64,000 bases of DNA from contig JBJXFE010000013.1 in assembly GCA_046153875.1 (NCBI GenBank), forward strand, positions 62,001 to 126,000, given 5' to 3'. The position numbers and the translations under genes were made by a program. Each line of letters opens with the position of its first letter. The stretch's first letter is position 1. Source of the stretch: JBJXFE01 sp046153875. GTDB taxonomy: Bacteria; Planctomycetota; Phycisphaerae; Phycisphaerales; UBA1924. Below are positions 1 through 7,312 of the stretch, piece by piece. A model generated the notes under the pieces. The model had not been told where the DNA came from. It made no database searches and saw only the letters and a program-made list of their open reading frames with translations.

Positions 1-726
1 GCGGAACTGGCCGGGCGCGACGAGCGTGGCGCCGGCTGCGTGGTGAGCATCTTCGTCAACCCCGCGCAGTTCAACGACCCCGCCGACTACGAGCGGTACC
101 CGCGGACGCTCGACGCGGACCTGAGGCTCTGTGAGGCGGCGGGCGCATCCGTCGTCTTCGCGCCCCCCGCCTCGGTCGTGTATCCGCCGGGGATGGTCGT
201 CGAGCAGCCGCTCCTGCCCGGCGTCGCGACGACCCCGGGACTGGAGGACGCCCACCGACCGGGGCACTTCGCCGGGGTGTGCCGCGTGGTGCTCAGGCTG
301 TTCCGCCTCCTGCGCCCGGACGCCGCGGTGTTCGGCGAGAAGGACTGGCAGCAGTTGCAGGTCGTCTCGGCGATGACCGAGTCGCTCGCCCTGCCGATCC
401 GCATCGAGCCGCACGCGACCATCCGCGAGGCGGACGGTCTGGCCCTGAGCAGCCGCAACCGGTTCCTGTCGGCGGACGAGCGGCGGCGCGCGGTGGCCCT
501 CGCCCGCGCGCTGTGCGAAGCGGCCGCGGCACGCGAGCCCGCGGACGCCGAAGATCGGATGCGCCGCGTGCTCACGCGCGCGGGAGTGGAGGCCGAGTAC
601 GCCGCCGTGCGCGACGCGGCCACGCTGGACGCTCCGCAGGCTGCCCGCCGGGCGTGCCGGGCCCTCATCGCCGTCCGGCTTGGGGGGACGCGCCTGATCG
701 ACAACGCGCCCTGGGTTCCCGCGTAA
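1..726 (+). CDS. panC: Pantothenate synthetase, 5'-truncated by the window edge
   Basis: This enzyme joins pantoate to beta-alanine with ATP, the last step of vitamin B5 synthesis, in the cytoplasm. The reading frame is open from base 1. The first in-window GTG codons (40 and 43) lie inside the conserved block VVSIFVNPAQF, so they are not the start; roughly 40 N-terminal residues with the HxGH nucleotide-binding motif are upstream of the window. Visible family motifs are GHFAGVCRVV, FGEKDWQQL and DGLALSSRNRFLS (the KMSKS-like region). About 241 codons of a usual 280 or so are present. The beta-alanine-forming partner panD lies 12 kb away on the other strand, so the two are not one operon. A PilZ gene follows after 121 bases. 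Confidence 0.95.
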   Translation, partial: AELAGRDERGAGCVVSIFVNPAQFNDPADYERYPRTLDADLRLCEAAGASVVFAPPASVVYPPGMVVEQPLLPGVATTPGLEDAHRPGHFAGVCRVVLRLFRLLRPDAAVFGEKDWQQLQVVSAMTESLALPIRIEPHATIREADGLALSSRNRFLSADERRRAVALARALCEAAAAREPADAEDRMRRVLTRAGVEAEYAAVRDAATLDAPQAARRACRALIAVRLGGTRLIDNAPWVPA

Positions 727-847
727 TCGCGTTATCGGAGCCGGCGCCGTTCACCGCAACGCATGATCGCCGCCCCGGTCTCAAGCGGGTGCGCGGACCT
801 TCCGATGCCGCTATGTTCGGTGGCCGAGTCAGGTCCGGGGGCGTTCC

Positions 848-1330
848 ATGGCGCAGCAGGCCGGTGAGTCTCAGAAGCCCGCTCCGGGGGCGAAATCCGG
901 CGCGCAGGCTCCGGGTGGTGCGACACCCGGCGCCGCCAAGGGCGGCGCGGCGACGAGCGCGGCCACGCGCCGCGAGCATCAGCGACTCGACTTCGAGCGC
1001 CAGGTCAAGGTCTCCGAGATCGACGACGCGGGCAACCCCGGCCCGGAGTGGCTCTGCCGGGCGGTGGACATCAGCCGCGGCGGGATCGGGTTGCGCTCAC
1101 GCCGGATGGTCCACGAGGGGCGCAAGCTCTTCATCCGCGTCCCCGCGGGTCCGGGCGGGAAGGAGAAGCTGCTCTTCGGCGCGGTCAAGCAGTCGCGCTA
1201 CCAGGAGGGCGAGGGGTTCGTGATCGGCGTGAAGTTCGAGGAAACCCCCAAGACATGGGCGATCACCAAGTGGCTCACGACGCACGGGGTGAGCGCTCCC
1301 GTGGCGGGGGCCAAGCCGCAGGCCGCCTGA
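848..1330 (+). CDS. PilZ domain protein
   Basis: This is a probable cytoplasmic cyclic-di-GMP receptor or a PilZ-like adaptor. Residues 1-40 are rich in Ala, Gly and Pro and look disordered. The PilZ domain starts at about residue 41 with the R-x3-R motif REHQR, and the second signature is seen as DISRGGIGLRS; both are the residues that contact c-di-GMP in known PilZ domains. No signal peptide or membrane segment is visible, and no output domain is attached. The ATG at 848 follows a G-rich stretch (GGGGGCG) about 8 bases upstream, and a TATGTT box at 812-817 could be the -10 element. Its target cannot be told from the neighbours (panC, gcvT). Confidence 0.8.
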   Translation: MAQQAGESQKPAPGAKSGAQAPGGATPGAAKGGAATSAATRREHQRLDFERQVKVSEIDDAGNPGPEWLCRAVDISRGGIGLRSRRMVHEGRKLFIRVPAGPGGKEKLLFGAVKQSRYQEGEGFVIGVKFEETPKTWAITKWLTTHGVSAPVAGAKPQAA

Positions 1331-1471
1331 GCTCCTGCCCATCGACGCCCGGGCTTCCGCTCGAAACTCGGAGTCCGTTCGATCGCCTCCCCGCGTGGCG
1401 TACCCGGTCGAACTCGGCTAGCGTGTACCCGGCGTTTCGACGCCGACCCACCCCCTGCGGAGGCCCATCTG

Positions 1472-2596
1472 TTGCTGCGCACGCCGCTCTATCAGTACCA
1501 CGTCGATCACGGCGCCAAGATGGTCGATTTCGCCGGGTGGGAGATGCCCCTGTTCTACACGGGCGTGCAGGAGGAGCACCAGCAGGTGCGCACCAGCGGG
1601 GGCGTCTTTGACGTCTCGCACATGGGGCGGGTGAAAGTGTCCGGGCGGCACGCCCGCCGGCTGCTGGAGCGGCTCTGCACCCGGCGCATCCACGACATGG
1701 AGACCGGGCAATGCCGCTACGCGCTCGTGTGCAACGAGCACGGCGGCGTGCGCGACGACGTGATCGTCTACCGCATGGACGAGGACGAGTTCATCGTGGT
1801 CGTCAACGCGTCCAACCGCGAGAAGCTGCTGCCGCACTTCGAGCGCGTGCGGGCCGAGGGCTCGCTCGTGGCGGCGATCGACGACCAGACGACGAAGACC
1901 GCGATGATCGCCTTCCAGGGCCCGAAGGTCATGCCGCTGATCGCGCGCATCAGCACCGAGGTGCCCACGCTCAAACGGTACCGCTTCACGGTCAAGAACC
2001 TGATCGTGATGAAGCTGATCGTGAGCCGCACCGGCTACACCGGCGAGGACGGCGTTGAAGCGATCCTGCCCGCGGGGGCGGTGACGATGGCCATGGGATT
2101 GCTGCTCAAGGACTCCAAGACCCAGGGGGCCGAGGCGATGAAACCGGCCGGCCTGGGCGCCCGCGACACCCTCCGCACCGAGGCCGGCATGCCGCTCTAT
2201 GGGCACGAGCTGGGCGAGGAGATCAACGCCCTCGAGTGCGGCATCGACTTCGCCATCGCGCTCGACAAGGACCAGGGCGAGCGAGGGGAGAAGTTCATCG
2301 GGATGGACGCCCTGAAGAAGACCGCGGCCGAGGGCGGTCCGAAGCGCCGGCTCATCGGCATCGGCGTCGAGGGGAAGCGGTCGGCGCGCCCGGGCATGGC
2401 GATCACGTCGGGCGGACGCGTCGCGGGCGTTGTCACCAGCGCGTGCCCGAGCCCGACGCTGGGCCGATGCATCGCCATGGGATTCCTCGATGCCGACCGC
2501 GTTGAGCCCGGTGCGGCTGTGCAGATCGACACCGGCCGAGGGATGCTCGACGGGCGGATCGAGAAGCTGCCGTTCTACAAGGCGGCCAAGGCGTAG
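1472..2596 (+). CDS. gcvT: Glycine cleavage system T protein (aminomethyltransferase)
   Basis: GcvT takes the aminomethyl group from lipoylated GcvH and passes it to tetrahydrofolate, giving methylene-THF and ammonia. The 374-residue product has the full family length. The N-terminus RTPLYQYHVDHGAKMVDFAGW is typical, as are FDVSHMGRVKV, SRTGYTGEDG and the C-terminal beta-barrel region with RPGMAI...VTSACPSPTL. The start is TTG at 1472, placed 9 bases after a clear GGAGG (1458-1462); no ATG fits the conserved N-terminus. No gcvH or gcvP is found within the window, so the gene is detached from the usual gcvTHP operon. I saw no glycine riboswitch in the 141 bases upstream. Confidence 0.95.
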   Translation: MLRTPLYQYHVDHGAKMVDFAGWEMPLFYTGVQEEHQQVRTSGGVFDVSHMGRVKVSGRHARRLLERLCTRRIHDMETGQCRYALVCNEHGGVRDDVIVYRMDEDEFIVVVNASNREKLLPHFERVRAEGSLVAAIDDQTTKTAMIAFQGPKVMPLIARISTEVPTLKRYRFTVKNLIVMKLIVSRTGYTGEDGVEAILPAGAVTMAMGLLLKDSKTQGAEAMKPAGLGARDTLRTEAGMPLYGHELGEEINALECGIDFAIALDKDQGERGEKFIGMDALKKTAAEGGPKRRLIGIGVEGKRSARPGMAITSGGRVAGVVTSACPSPTLGRCIAMGFLDADRVEPGAAVQIDTGRGMLDGRIEKLPFYKAAKA

Positions 2597-2649
2597 CGAG
2601 CCCGGACGCGATGGGGAAGCTGCGCGCGCCGGCACCGTTAGGGACCAAC

Positions 2650-3105
2650 TCAGCGGCGACGGGCGAGGAACGCGCGGAAGGCGCGCAGCGTCTCGGGTCC
2701 GGCGTGGTGCTCGAGCCCCTCGGCGTCGGTGCGTGCCGCCGCCTCGGGCACGCCCAGGGCGCGCAGGAATTCGTAGACGACGCGGTGCCGCCGGCGGGCC
2801 CGCTCGGCCGTACGCCGGCCGGGGTCGGTCAGGAAGATCGATCGGTACGGGCGACTGGTGACCAGCCCCGACTTCTGGAGCCGCGTGAGCGTGCGGATCA
2901 CGGTGACGTGCGTGACGCCGAGCCGGCGGGCCAGGTCCACGACGCGGGCCTCGCCCTGCTGGTCGATGAGCTCGGCGATGGCCTCGGCGTAATCCTCGGC
3001 TGTTTCATGCTCGTGGGCGCGCCGGGTGAGCCGGTGGTGCGTCGCTTCGGGAACGGCGGGGGCGGCCCGGGCGGCGCGCGCGGGGGGTTTCGGGGCCGGG
3101 GGCAT
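2650..3105 (-). CDS. mntR: Manganese-dependent transcriptional repressor of the DtxR/MntR family
   Basis: This is a cytoplasmic metalloregulator of about 151 residues. After a short Pro/Ala-rich N-terminus comes a winged helix (EDYAEAIAELID ... HVTVIRTLTRLQKSGLV) and then the metal-binding and dimerisation domain, with HRVVYEF and DAEGLEHHAG, which matches the EHH signature of E. coli-type MntR (Glu where DtxR has Cys102). The SH3-like third domain of DtxR is absent, as usual for MntR. I chose ATG 3105 because a TAGCGT box lies 5 bases upstream (3111-3116), consistent with a leaderless mRNA. Longer frames reaching 3192 would run through the operator. The gene is divergent from the barrel and troABCD genes, which it probably represses when Mn(II) is bound. 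Confidence 0.88.
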   Translation of the reverse strand: MPPAPKPPARAARAAPAVPEATHHRLTRRAHEHETAEDYAEAIAELIDQQGEARVVDLARRLGVTHVTVIRTLTRLQKSGLVTSRPYRSIFLTDPGRRTAERARRRHRVVYEFLRALGVPEAAARTDAEGLEHHAGPETLRAFRAFLARRR

Positions 3106-3110
3106 CGGGA

Positions 3111-3116
3111 ACGCTA
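3111..3116 (-). promoter_or_regulatory. Putative -10 box for mntR (TAGCGT)
   Basis: TAGCGT on the minus strand ends 5 bases before the mntR ATG. No Shine-Dalgarno sequence is visible, so the mRNA would start at or next to the start codon. No good -35 hexamer is seen. Confidence 0.4.
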
Positions 3117-3141
3117 CGCGGGCGGGCCCGGCGCGACCAGC

Positions 3142-3170
3142 TTGACCCGAGGTGTAGCATATGCTACATT
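3142..3170 (+). promoter_or_regulatory. Putative sigma-70 promoter of the barrel gene
   Basis: TTGACC (3142-3147) and TACATT (3165-3170) are separated by exactly 17 bases. The -10 box ends 8 bases before ATG 3179, so transcription would begin at about the start codon. The 16-bp palindrome at 3153-3168 covers the spacer and the -10 box, a position where a bound repressor would block polymerase. Confidence 0.55.
3153..3168. promoter_or_regulatory. Perfect 16-bp palindrome, likely MntR operator
   Basis: TGTAGCATATGCTACA is a perfect inverted repeat in the region between divergent mntR and the barrel gene. DtxR/MntR-family repressors bind such AT-rich palindromes upstream of metal-uptake genes. 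Its overlap with the rightward -10 box fits metal-dependent repression. The assignment to MntR is inference from position; the sequence itself is certain. Confidence 0.65.
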
Positions 3171-3178
3171 TCGCAAGC

Positions 3179-4087
3179 ATGGATACACGCACGCTTCACG
3201 CCGTGCTCCTTCCGGTGACCGTGTGCTCCCTGCTCGGCGCCGCGGGCGCCGCGGGCCAGGGGCCGCCCACGAGCGGGGACAACCCCGCGGACGCCCTCCC
3301 GGACCGCCCCTCGGACAAGCACGGGTACACCCTGCTCGACCCCACGCCGCGGGCGTTGATGCGGGGGCTGAGCACCGACCGCCCCGACGCCACCGAGAGC
3401 CCCTTCAGCGTGGACGCCGGGCACGTGCAGATCGAGATGAGCTTCCTGGAGTACGTGCGCGAAGGCGACGGCCCGCGCACCGACACCCTCGCTTTCGCCC
3501 CGCTTAACCTCAAGCTCGGACTCCTGAACAACACGGACCTGCAACTCGTGTTCACGCCGTGGACCGACGAGGACACCCGGGGAGGCGCGCGGGTGACGGG
3601 CGTCGGCGACACGGTGGTGCGCCTGAAGATGAACCTGTGGGGCAACGACCCCGCGGACGACTCGCCCGGGCGGACGGCCTTCGCGTTCATGCCCTTCATG
3701 TCGTTCCCGACGGGCGACGACGCCCTGAGCAGCGGACGGATCGAGGGCGGGTTGATCTTCCCGTTCGCGGCGGAGTTGCCCGGAGGGTTCGGTCTGGGGC
3801 TGATGGCCGAGGTTGACTTTGTGTACGACTCGGACGCGGCGGCGTACCAGACCGACTTCGTCCACACGGCCGTGGTGGGCCGCGACCTGACCGAGGCGCT
3901 CGGCGTGTTCGTTGAGTACTTCGGCGCCGAGAACCTGAGCACCAGCGACGGGTACCGGGCGTCGCTCAACGCCGGCGTCACGTACGCGATCGGGGTCGAC
4001 ATCCAGCTCGACGCGGGCGTCCGCTTCGGCCTGACGCGGGCCGCGGAGGACTTCACGGTGTTCGCGGGGATGTCATGCCGATACTGA
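3179..4087 (+). CDS. Outer-membrane beta-barrel protein of the MetA/transporter-like type
   Basis: The product is a 302-residue secreted protein. Residues 1-24 form a signal peptide (hydrophobic VLLPVTVCSLLGAAGAAGQ). The mature part opens with LSTDRPDATESPFSVDAGH, a signature of the family annotated as phenol-degradation MetA-like or generic transporter barrels, followed by alternating beta strands up to a C-terminal strand ending in Arg-Tyr. ATG 3179 is preferred over ATG 3161 because the latter lies inside the operator and lengthens the signal peptide with polar residues. It is the first gene next to mntR, followed after 56 bases by troA, so an outer-membrane channel for the same metal is a fair inference. 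Substrate specificity is not shown by sequence. Confidence 0.7.
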   Translation: MDTRTLHAVLLPVTVCSLLGAAGAAGQGPPTSGDNPADALPDRPSDKHGYTLLDPTPRALMRGLSTDRPDATESPFSVDAGHVQIEMSFLEYVREGDGPRTDTLAFAPLNLKLGLLNNTDLQLVFTPWTDEDTRGGARVTGVGDTVVRLKMNLWGNDPADDSPGRTAFAFMPFMSFPTGDDALSSGRIEGGLIFPFAAELPGGFGLGLMAEVDFVYDSDAAAYQTDFVHTAVVGRDLTEALGVFVEYFGAENLSTSDGYRASLNAGVTYAIGVDIQLDAGVRFGLTRAAEDFTVFAGMSCRY

Positions 4088-4143
4088 CGGGCGGCGAGCG
4101 ATGTAGTCGAGGATACAATCCCCACGGGCAAGGAAGGGTGGCC

Positions 4144-5112
4144 ATGAGCCTGATGAAGATCGTCGCGGTGCTGGTGGCCGTGGTCGCCGCGGTCGGAGCG
4201 GTTTTTCTCCTGTCGGAGCCCGCGGCCCCGCGGACCGGCCCCCTGCGCGTCGCGGCAACGACCGGGATGATCGCGGACACCGCCCGGGTGATCGGCGGCG
4301 CGCGGGCCGGCGTGACGGGGCTCATGGGCCAGGGCGTGGACCCGCACCTGTACAAGGCCTCGCCCACCGACGTCCGCGTGCTCACGCAGGCCGACCTGAT
4401 CCTCTACAACGGCCTGCACCTCGAAGGGCGCATGGCGGACCTGTTCGTCCGGTTGGCGCGCCGCCAACCGACCGTGCAGGTCACGGAAACGATCCCGGAG
4501 GAGTTGCTCCGCCAGCCGCCGGAGTTCGCCGGGCACTTCGACCCGCACGTGTGGTTCGACGTGTCGCTGTGGATGAAGACGGCCGAGCGCGTCCGTGACG
4601 CGCTGACCGAGGTCGATCCCGAGGGCGGGGCCGAGTATGCCGCGAACGCCGACAAGCACCTCGCCGAGATGGCCGCGCTGCACGAATGGTGCAAGACCGA
4701 GCTCGCCCGCGTGCCGGCGGAGAAGCGGGTGCTGGTGACGGCCCACGACGCCTTCGGGTACTTCGGGCGGGCCTACGGGCTCGAGGTGCTGGGCATCCAG
4801 GGGATCAGCACCGACAGCGAACCCTCCATCCAGGACATCAACCGGCTTGTGGACCTGCTGGTCACGCGGAAGGTCGGGGCGGTGTTCGTCGAGTCGAGCG
4901 TCCCGCCGAAGACGATCGAGGCGCTCGTCGAGGGCGCGCGGTCGCGCGGGCACACCGTCGTCATCGGCGGCGAGCTCTTCAGCGACGCGATGGGGCGCGA
5001 CGGCACGCCCGAAGGCACGTATATCGGCATGGTGCGCCACAACGTGACGACCATCGTCCGGGCGCTCCTGGGCGAGCAGAACGCCGGCGACGCCGGCGCG
5101 GAGACGCCCTGA
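4144..5112 (+). CDS. troA: Mn/Zn ABC transporter substrate-binding protein (TroA type)
   Basis: This periplasmic metal-binding protein feeds the TroBCD importer. The N-terminus is an uncleaved anchor or signal peptide (residues 4-24). The cluster A-I metal ligands are visible: His in VDPHLY, His in FDPHVWFD, His in TAHDAFGYFG and Asp in GGELFSDAMG. The stretch FVESSVPPKTIEAL is also typical of TroA. No His-rich loop like that of ZnuA is present, which favours manganese, or Mn plus Zn, over a pure zinc protein. ATG 4144 follows AGGAAGG (4131-4137) by 6 bases. It starts a tight run with troB (1-base gap), troC and troD; a TACAAT box at 4114-4119 may give an extra promoter. Confidence 0.9.
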   Translation: MSLMKIVAVLVAVVAAVGAVFLLSEPAAPRTGPLRVAATTGMIADTARVIGGARAGVTGLMGQGVDPHLYKASPTDVRVLTQADLILYNGLHLEGRMADLFVRLARRQPTVQVTETIPEELLRQPPEFAGHFDPHVWFDVSLWMKTAERVRDALTEVDPEGGAEYAANADKHLAEMAALHEWCKTELARVPAEKRVLVTAHDAFGYFGRAYGLEVLGIQGISTDSEPSIQDINRLVDLLVTRKVGAVFVESSVPPKTIEALVEGARSRGHTVVIGGELFSDAMGRDGTPEGTYIGMVRHNVTTIVRALLGEQNAGDAGAETP

Positions 5113-5113
5113 C

Positions 5114-5938
5114 ATGACCATCGCTCCCGCGGCCGGGACCGTTGTGCGCAACGCGGCAGCCTCCGCGCGGGCCGCGCCGCCGCAGGTCGCCGTCGAAGTC
5201 CATGACGCCACCGTCGCCTACCACCGCAAGCCCGTGCTCTGGGACGTGGACCTGCTCATCCCCGCCCGCCGGCTGGTGGCGATCGTCGGCCCCAACGGCG
5301 CCGGCAAGTCCACTCTGCTCAAGGCGATCCTCGGGCTCGTGCCGCTGGCCAGCGGGCGGGTAGAGATCTTCGGCGACACGCTCTCCCGCGCCCGTGGGCG
5401 GATCGGTTACGTCCCGCAGCGCGAAACCGTGGACTGGGACTTCCCCGTCGACGCGCTGGATGTGGTGCTGATGGGCCGTTACGGGCGGCTCGGCTGGGCG
5501 CGGCGCCCCGGGCGCGAGGACCGGCGGGTCGCGACCGAAGCTCTCGACAAAGTGGGCATGGGCGCGTTCGCCGATCGCCAGATCAGCCAGCTCTCGGGCG
5601 GGCAGCAGCAGCGGGTCTTCCTCGCCCGGGCCCTGGCCCAGGACGCGGAGCTCTACTTCATGGACGAACCCTTCGCGGGCGTGGATGCCGCAACAGAGTC
5701 GGCCATCGTCGAGGTGCTGCGGTCGCTCCGGGCCGACGGGCGCACGGTCGTGGCCGTCCACCACGACCTGCAGACCGTTCCCCTGTACTTCGACCACGTG
5801 GTCCTGCTGAACATGCGTCTGGTGGCCGCGGGGCCGACGGCGGAGGTTTTCACACCGGAGAACCTCCAGAAGACTTACGGCGGGCGTCTGACGCTGCTCG
5901 ACGAGGCGGCGGAAGCGATGCGCCGGGCAGGCGGCTGA
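5114..5938 (+). CDS. troB: Mn/Zn ABC transporter ATP-binding protein
   Basis: The 274-residue ATPase powers the importer from the cytoplasmic face. In order it shows Walker A GPNGAGKST, Q-loop YVPQRE, the ABC signature LSGGQQQR, Walker B LYFMDEPFAGVD and the H-loop VHHDL. The VDWDFPVDALDVVLMGRYG stretch after the Q-loop is typical of Mn/Zn transporters. About 25 Ala-rich residues precede the conserved domain. It starts one base after the troA stop and ends 6 bases before troC, so translation is probably coupled. Confidence 0.92.
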   Translation: MTIAPAAGTVVRNAAASARAAPPQVAVEVHDATVAYHRKPVLWDVDLLIPARRLVAIVGPNGAGKSTLLKAILGLVPLASGRVEIFGDTLSRARGRIGYVPQRETVDWDFPVDALDVVLMGRYGRLGWARRPGREDRRVATEALDKVGMGAFADRQISQLSGGQQQRVFLARALAQDAELYFMDEPFAGVDAATESAIVEVLRSLRADGRTVVAVHHDLQTVPLYFDHVVLLNMRLVAAGPTAEVFTPENLQKTYGGRLTLLDEAAEAMRRAGG

Positions 5939-5944
5939 GCCACC

Positions 5945-7312
5945 ATGGACCACGCAGCGCCGGCGGTGTGGGATGAGCTGTGGCGGCTTCTGTCGCTGCG
6001 GGATGCGAACACGCGCGTCGTGCTCGCCGGGACGGGCCTGCTCGGGCTGGCGTCGGGCGTGATCGGTACGTTCGCGGTGCTGCGCCGGCGGGCGCTCGTG
6101 GGCGACGCGGTCGCGCACGCCGCCCTCCCGGGCATCTGCCTGGCCTACTTCACCGTCGGCACGCGGAGCTTCACCGCGTTCCTCGTCGGCGCGTTGATCT
6201 CGGGGGTCTTCGCGGCCGCGTCCATCGCGTTCGTCCGCGCGTTCACCCGCGTCAAGGAGGACGCCGCGATCGGGATCGTGATCGGGTCCTTCTTCGGGCT
6301 CGGCCTGGTGCTCTCCAAGATCATCCAGGATCAGCCGACCGGGAACGCGGCCGGCCTGGGCCGTTTCCTGCTCGGTTCGGCGGCGGCCATGGTGCGGGCC
6401 GACGCGTGGCGAATCGCGGGCGTGGCGGGAGCGATCGTCGTCTGCGTCGCGCTGCTCTACAAGGAGTTCAAGGTCCTCTGCTTCGACACCCCGTTCGCCG
6501 CCAGCACGGGGCTGCCGACCGCCGGCCTTGACCTGCTCCTCATGGCGTTGATCTGCATCTGCACGGTCGTGGGGCTCCCCGCGGTGGGCGTCGTGCTCAT
6601 GGTGGCCCTGCTCATCATCCCGGGCGTGACGGCACGTTTCTGGACCGACCGGCTCGGGTCGATGCTGCTCATCGCCGGCGCGGTCGGCCTGGGGTCGGGC
6701 GTCGTCGGCACGGCCCTGTCCGACGTCATGCCCACGCTCGAGTCGATGCCGACGCGCGGGTGGCCGACGGGGGCGATGATCGTGCTCACCGCGGGCGCGT
6801 GCTTCGTCGTCTCGTTGCTGGCGGCCCCGCGCCGGGGCGTGCTGGCGGGTTTCTTCCGGCGCTGGGGCGTGCGCCGGCGCGTCGCCGATCAGCACCTGCT
6901 CCGCGCCGTCTATGAGTCGCTCGAACCCGACGGCAACCTGCGCCGCGCGTGGCGCATCGAGAGCCTGACGACGGGGCGGCGGCCGGGGCGGATTGCGGGC
7001 GGCTCGCTGCGCCGAGCGCAGCGGCGGCGGTGGCTGGAGCGCACGCCCGACGGCTACGCGCTCACCCAGGCCGGCGCGGACCAGGCCGCCCGGCAGGTGC
7101 GCACGCACCGCCTCTGGGAGCTCTTCCTCATCGATCAGGCGTCGATCGCGCCGGACCACGTGGACCGAGACGCGGACCAGCTCGAGCATGTGCTGCCCGC
7201 CGACGTGCTGGCGCGCATCGAGGGCGAACTCGAACGTCAGGGGCGGCTCCCGAAGCCTGTTCCTCCCTCGCCCCACCCGATCGCGGGCGCCGAGAGGAGC
7301 CCCGCAAGATGA
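5945..7312 (+). CDS. troC: Mn/Zn ABC permease fused to a C-terminal DtxR-like domain
   Basis: Residues 20-300 or so form an ABC-3 permease with about eight membrane segments, including GDAVAHAALPGICLAY and FKVLCFDTPFAASTGLP. Residues 300-440 are cytoplasmic and resemble DtxR/MntR: a winged helix (HLLRAVYESL ... RRAQRRRWLERT), then the dimerisation/metal helix pair with HRLWELFL and DADQLEHVL. The His-x3-Glu and Glu-His ligand pairs of DtxR are kept, but the Cys102 and His98 equivalents appear to be Asp. Normal permeases of this family are near 290 residues, so the tail is a true extra domain. The same architecture is known from chlamydial YtgCR, where the C-terminal half is released as a repressor. 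It overlaps troD by the 4 bases ATGA. Confidence 0.88.
   Translation: MDHAAPAVWDELWRLLSLRDANTRVVLAGTGLLGLASGVIGTFAVLRRRALVGDAVAHAALPGICLAYFTVGTRSFTAFLVGALISGVFAAASIAFVRAFTRVKEDAAIGIVIGSFFGLGLVLSKIIQDQPTGNAAGLGRFLLGSAAAMVRADAWRIAGVAGAIVVCVALLYKEFKVLCFDTPFAASTGLPTAGLDLLLMALICICTVVGLPAVGVVLMVALLIIPGVTARFWTDRLGSMLLIAGAVGLGSGVVGTALSDVMPTLESMPTRGWPTGAMIVLTAGACFVVSLLAAPRRGVLAGFFRRWGVRRRVADQHLLRAVYESLEPDGNLRRAWRIESLTTGRRPGRIAGGSLRRAQRRRWLERTPDGYALTQAGADQAARQVRTHRLWELFLIDQASIAPDHVDRDADQLEHVLPADVLARIEGELERQGRLPKPVPPSPHPIAGAERSPAR

Noticed and set aside
1331..1471. Glycine riboswitch before gcvT
   Set aside because: No glycine-aptamer core or tandem aptamer pattern is visible; only a GGAGG ribosome binding site and a possible TAGCGT box.
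3161..3178. Upstream ATG 3161 as the start of the barrel protein
   Set aside because: It lies inside the operator and -10 box; ATG 3179 gives a better signal peptide.
4088..4143. yybP-ykoY manganese riboswitch before troA
   Set aside because: Only 56 bases separate the genes and no such fold is seen.
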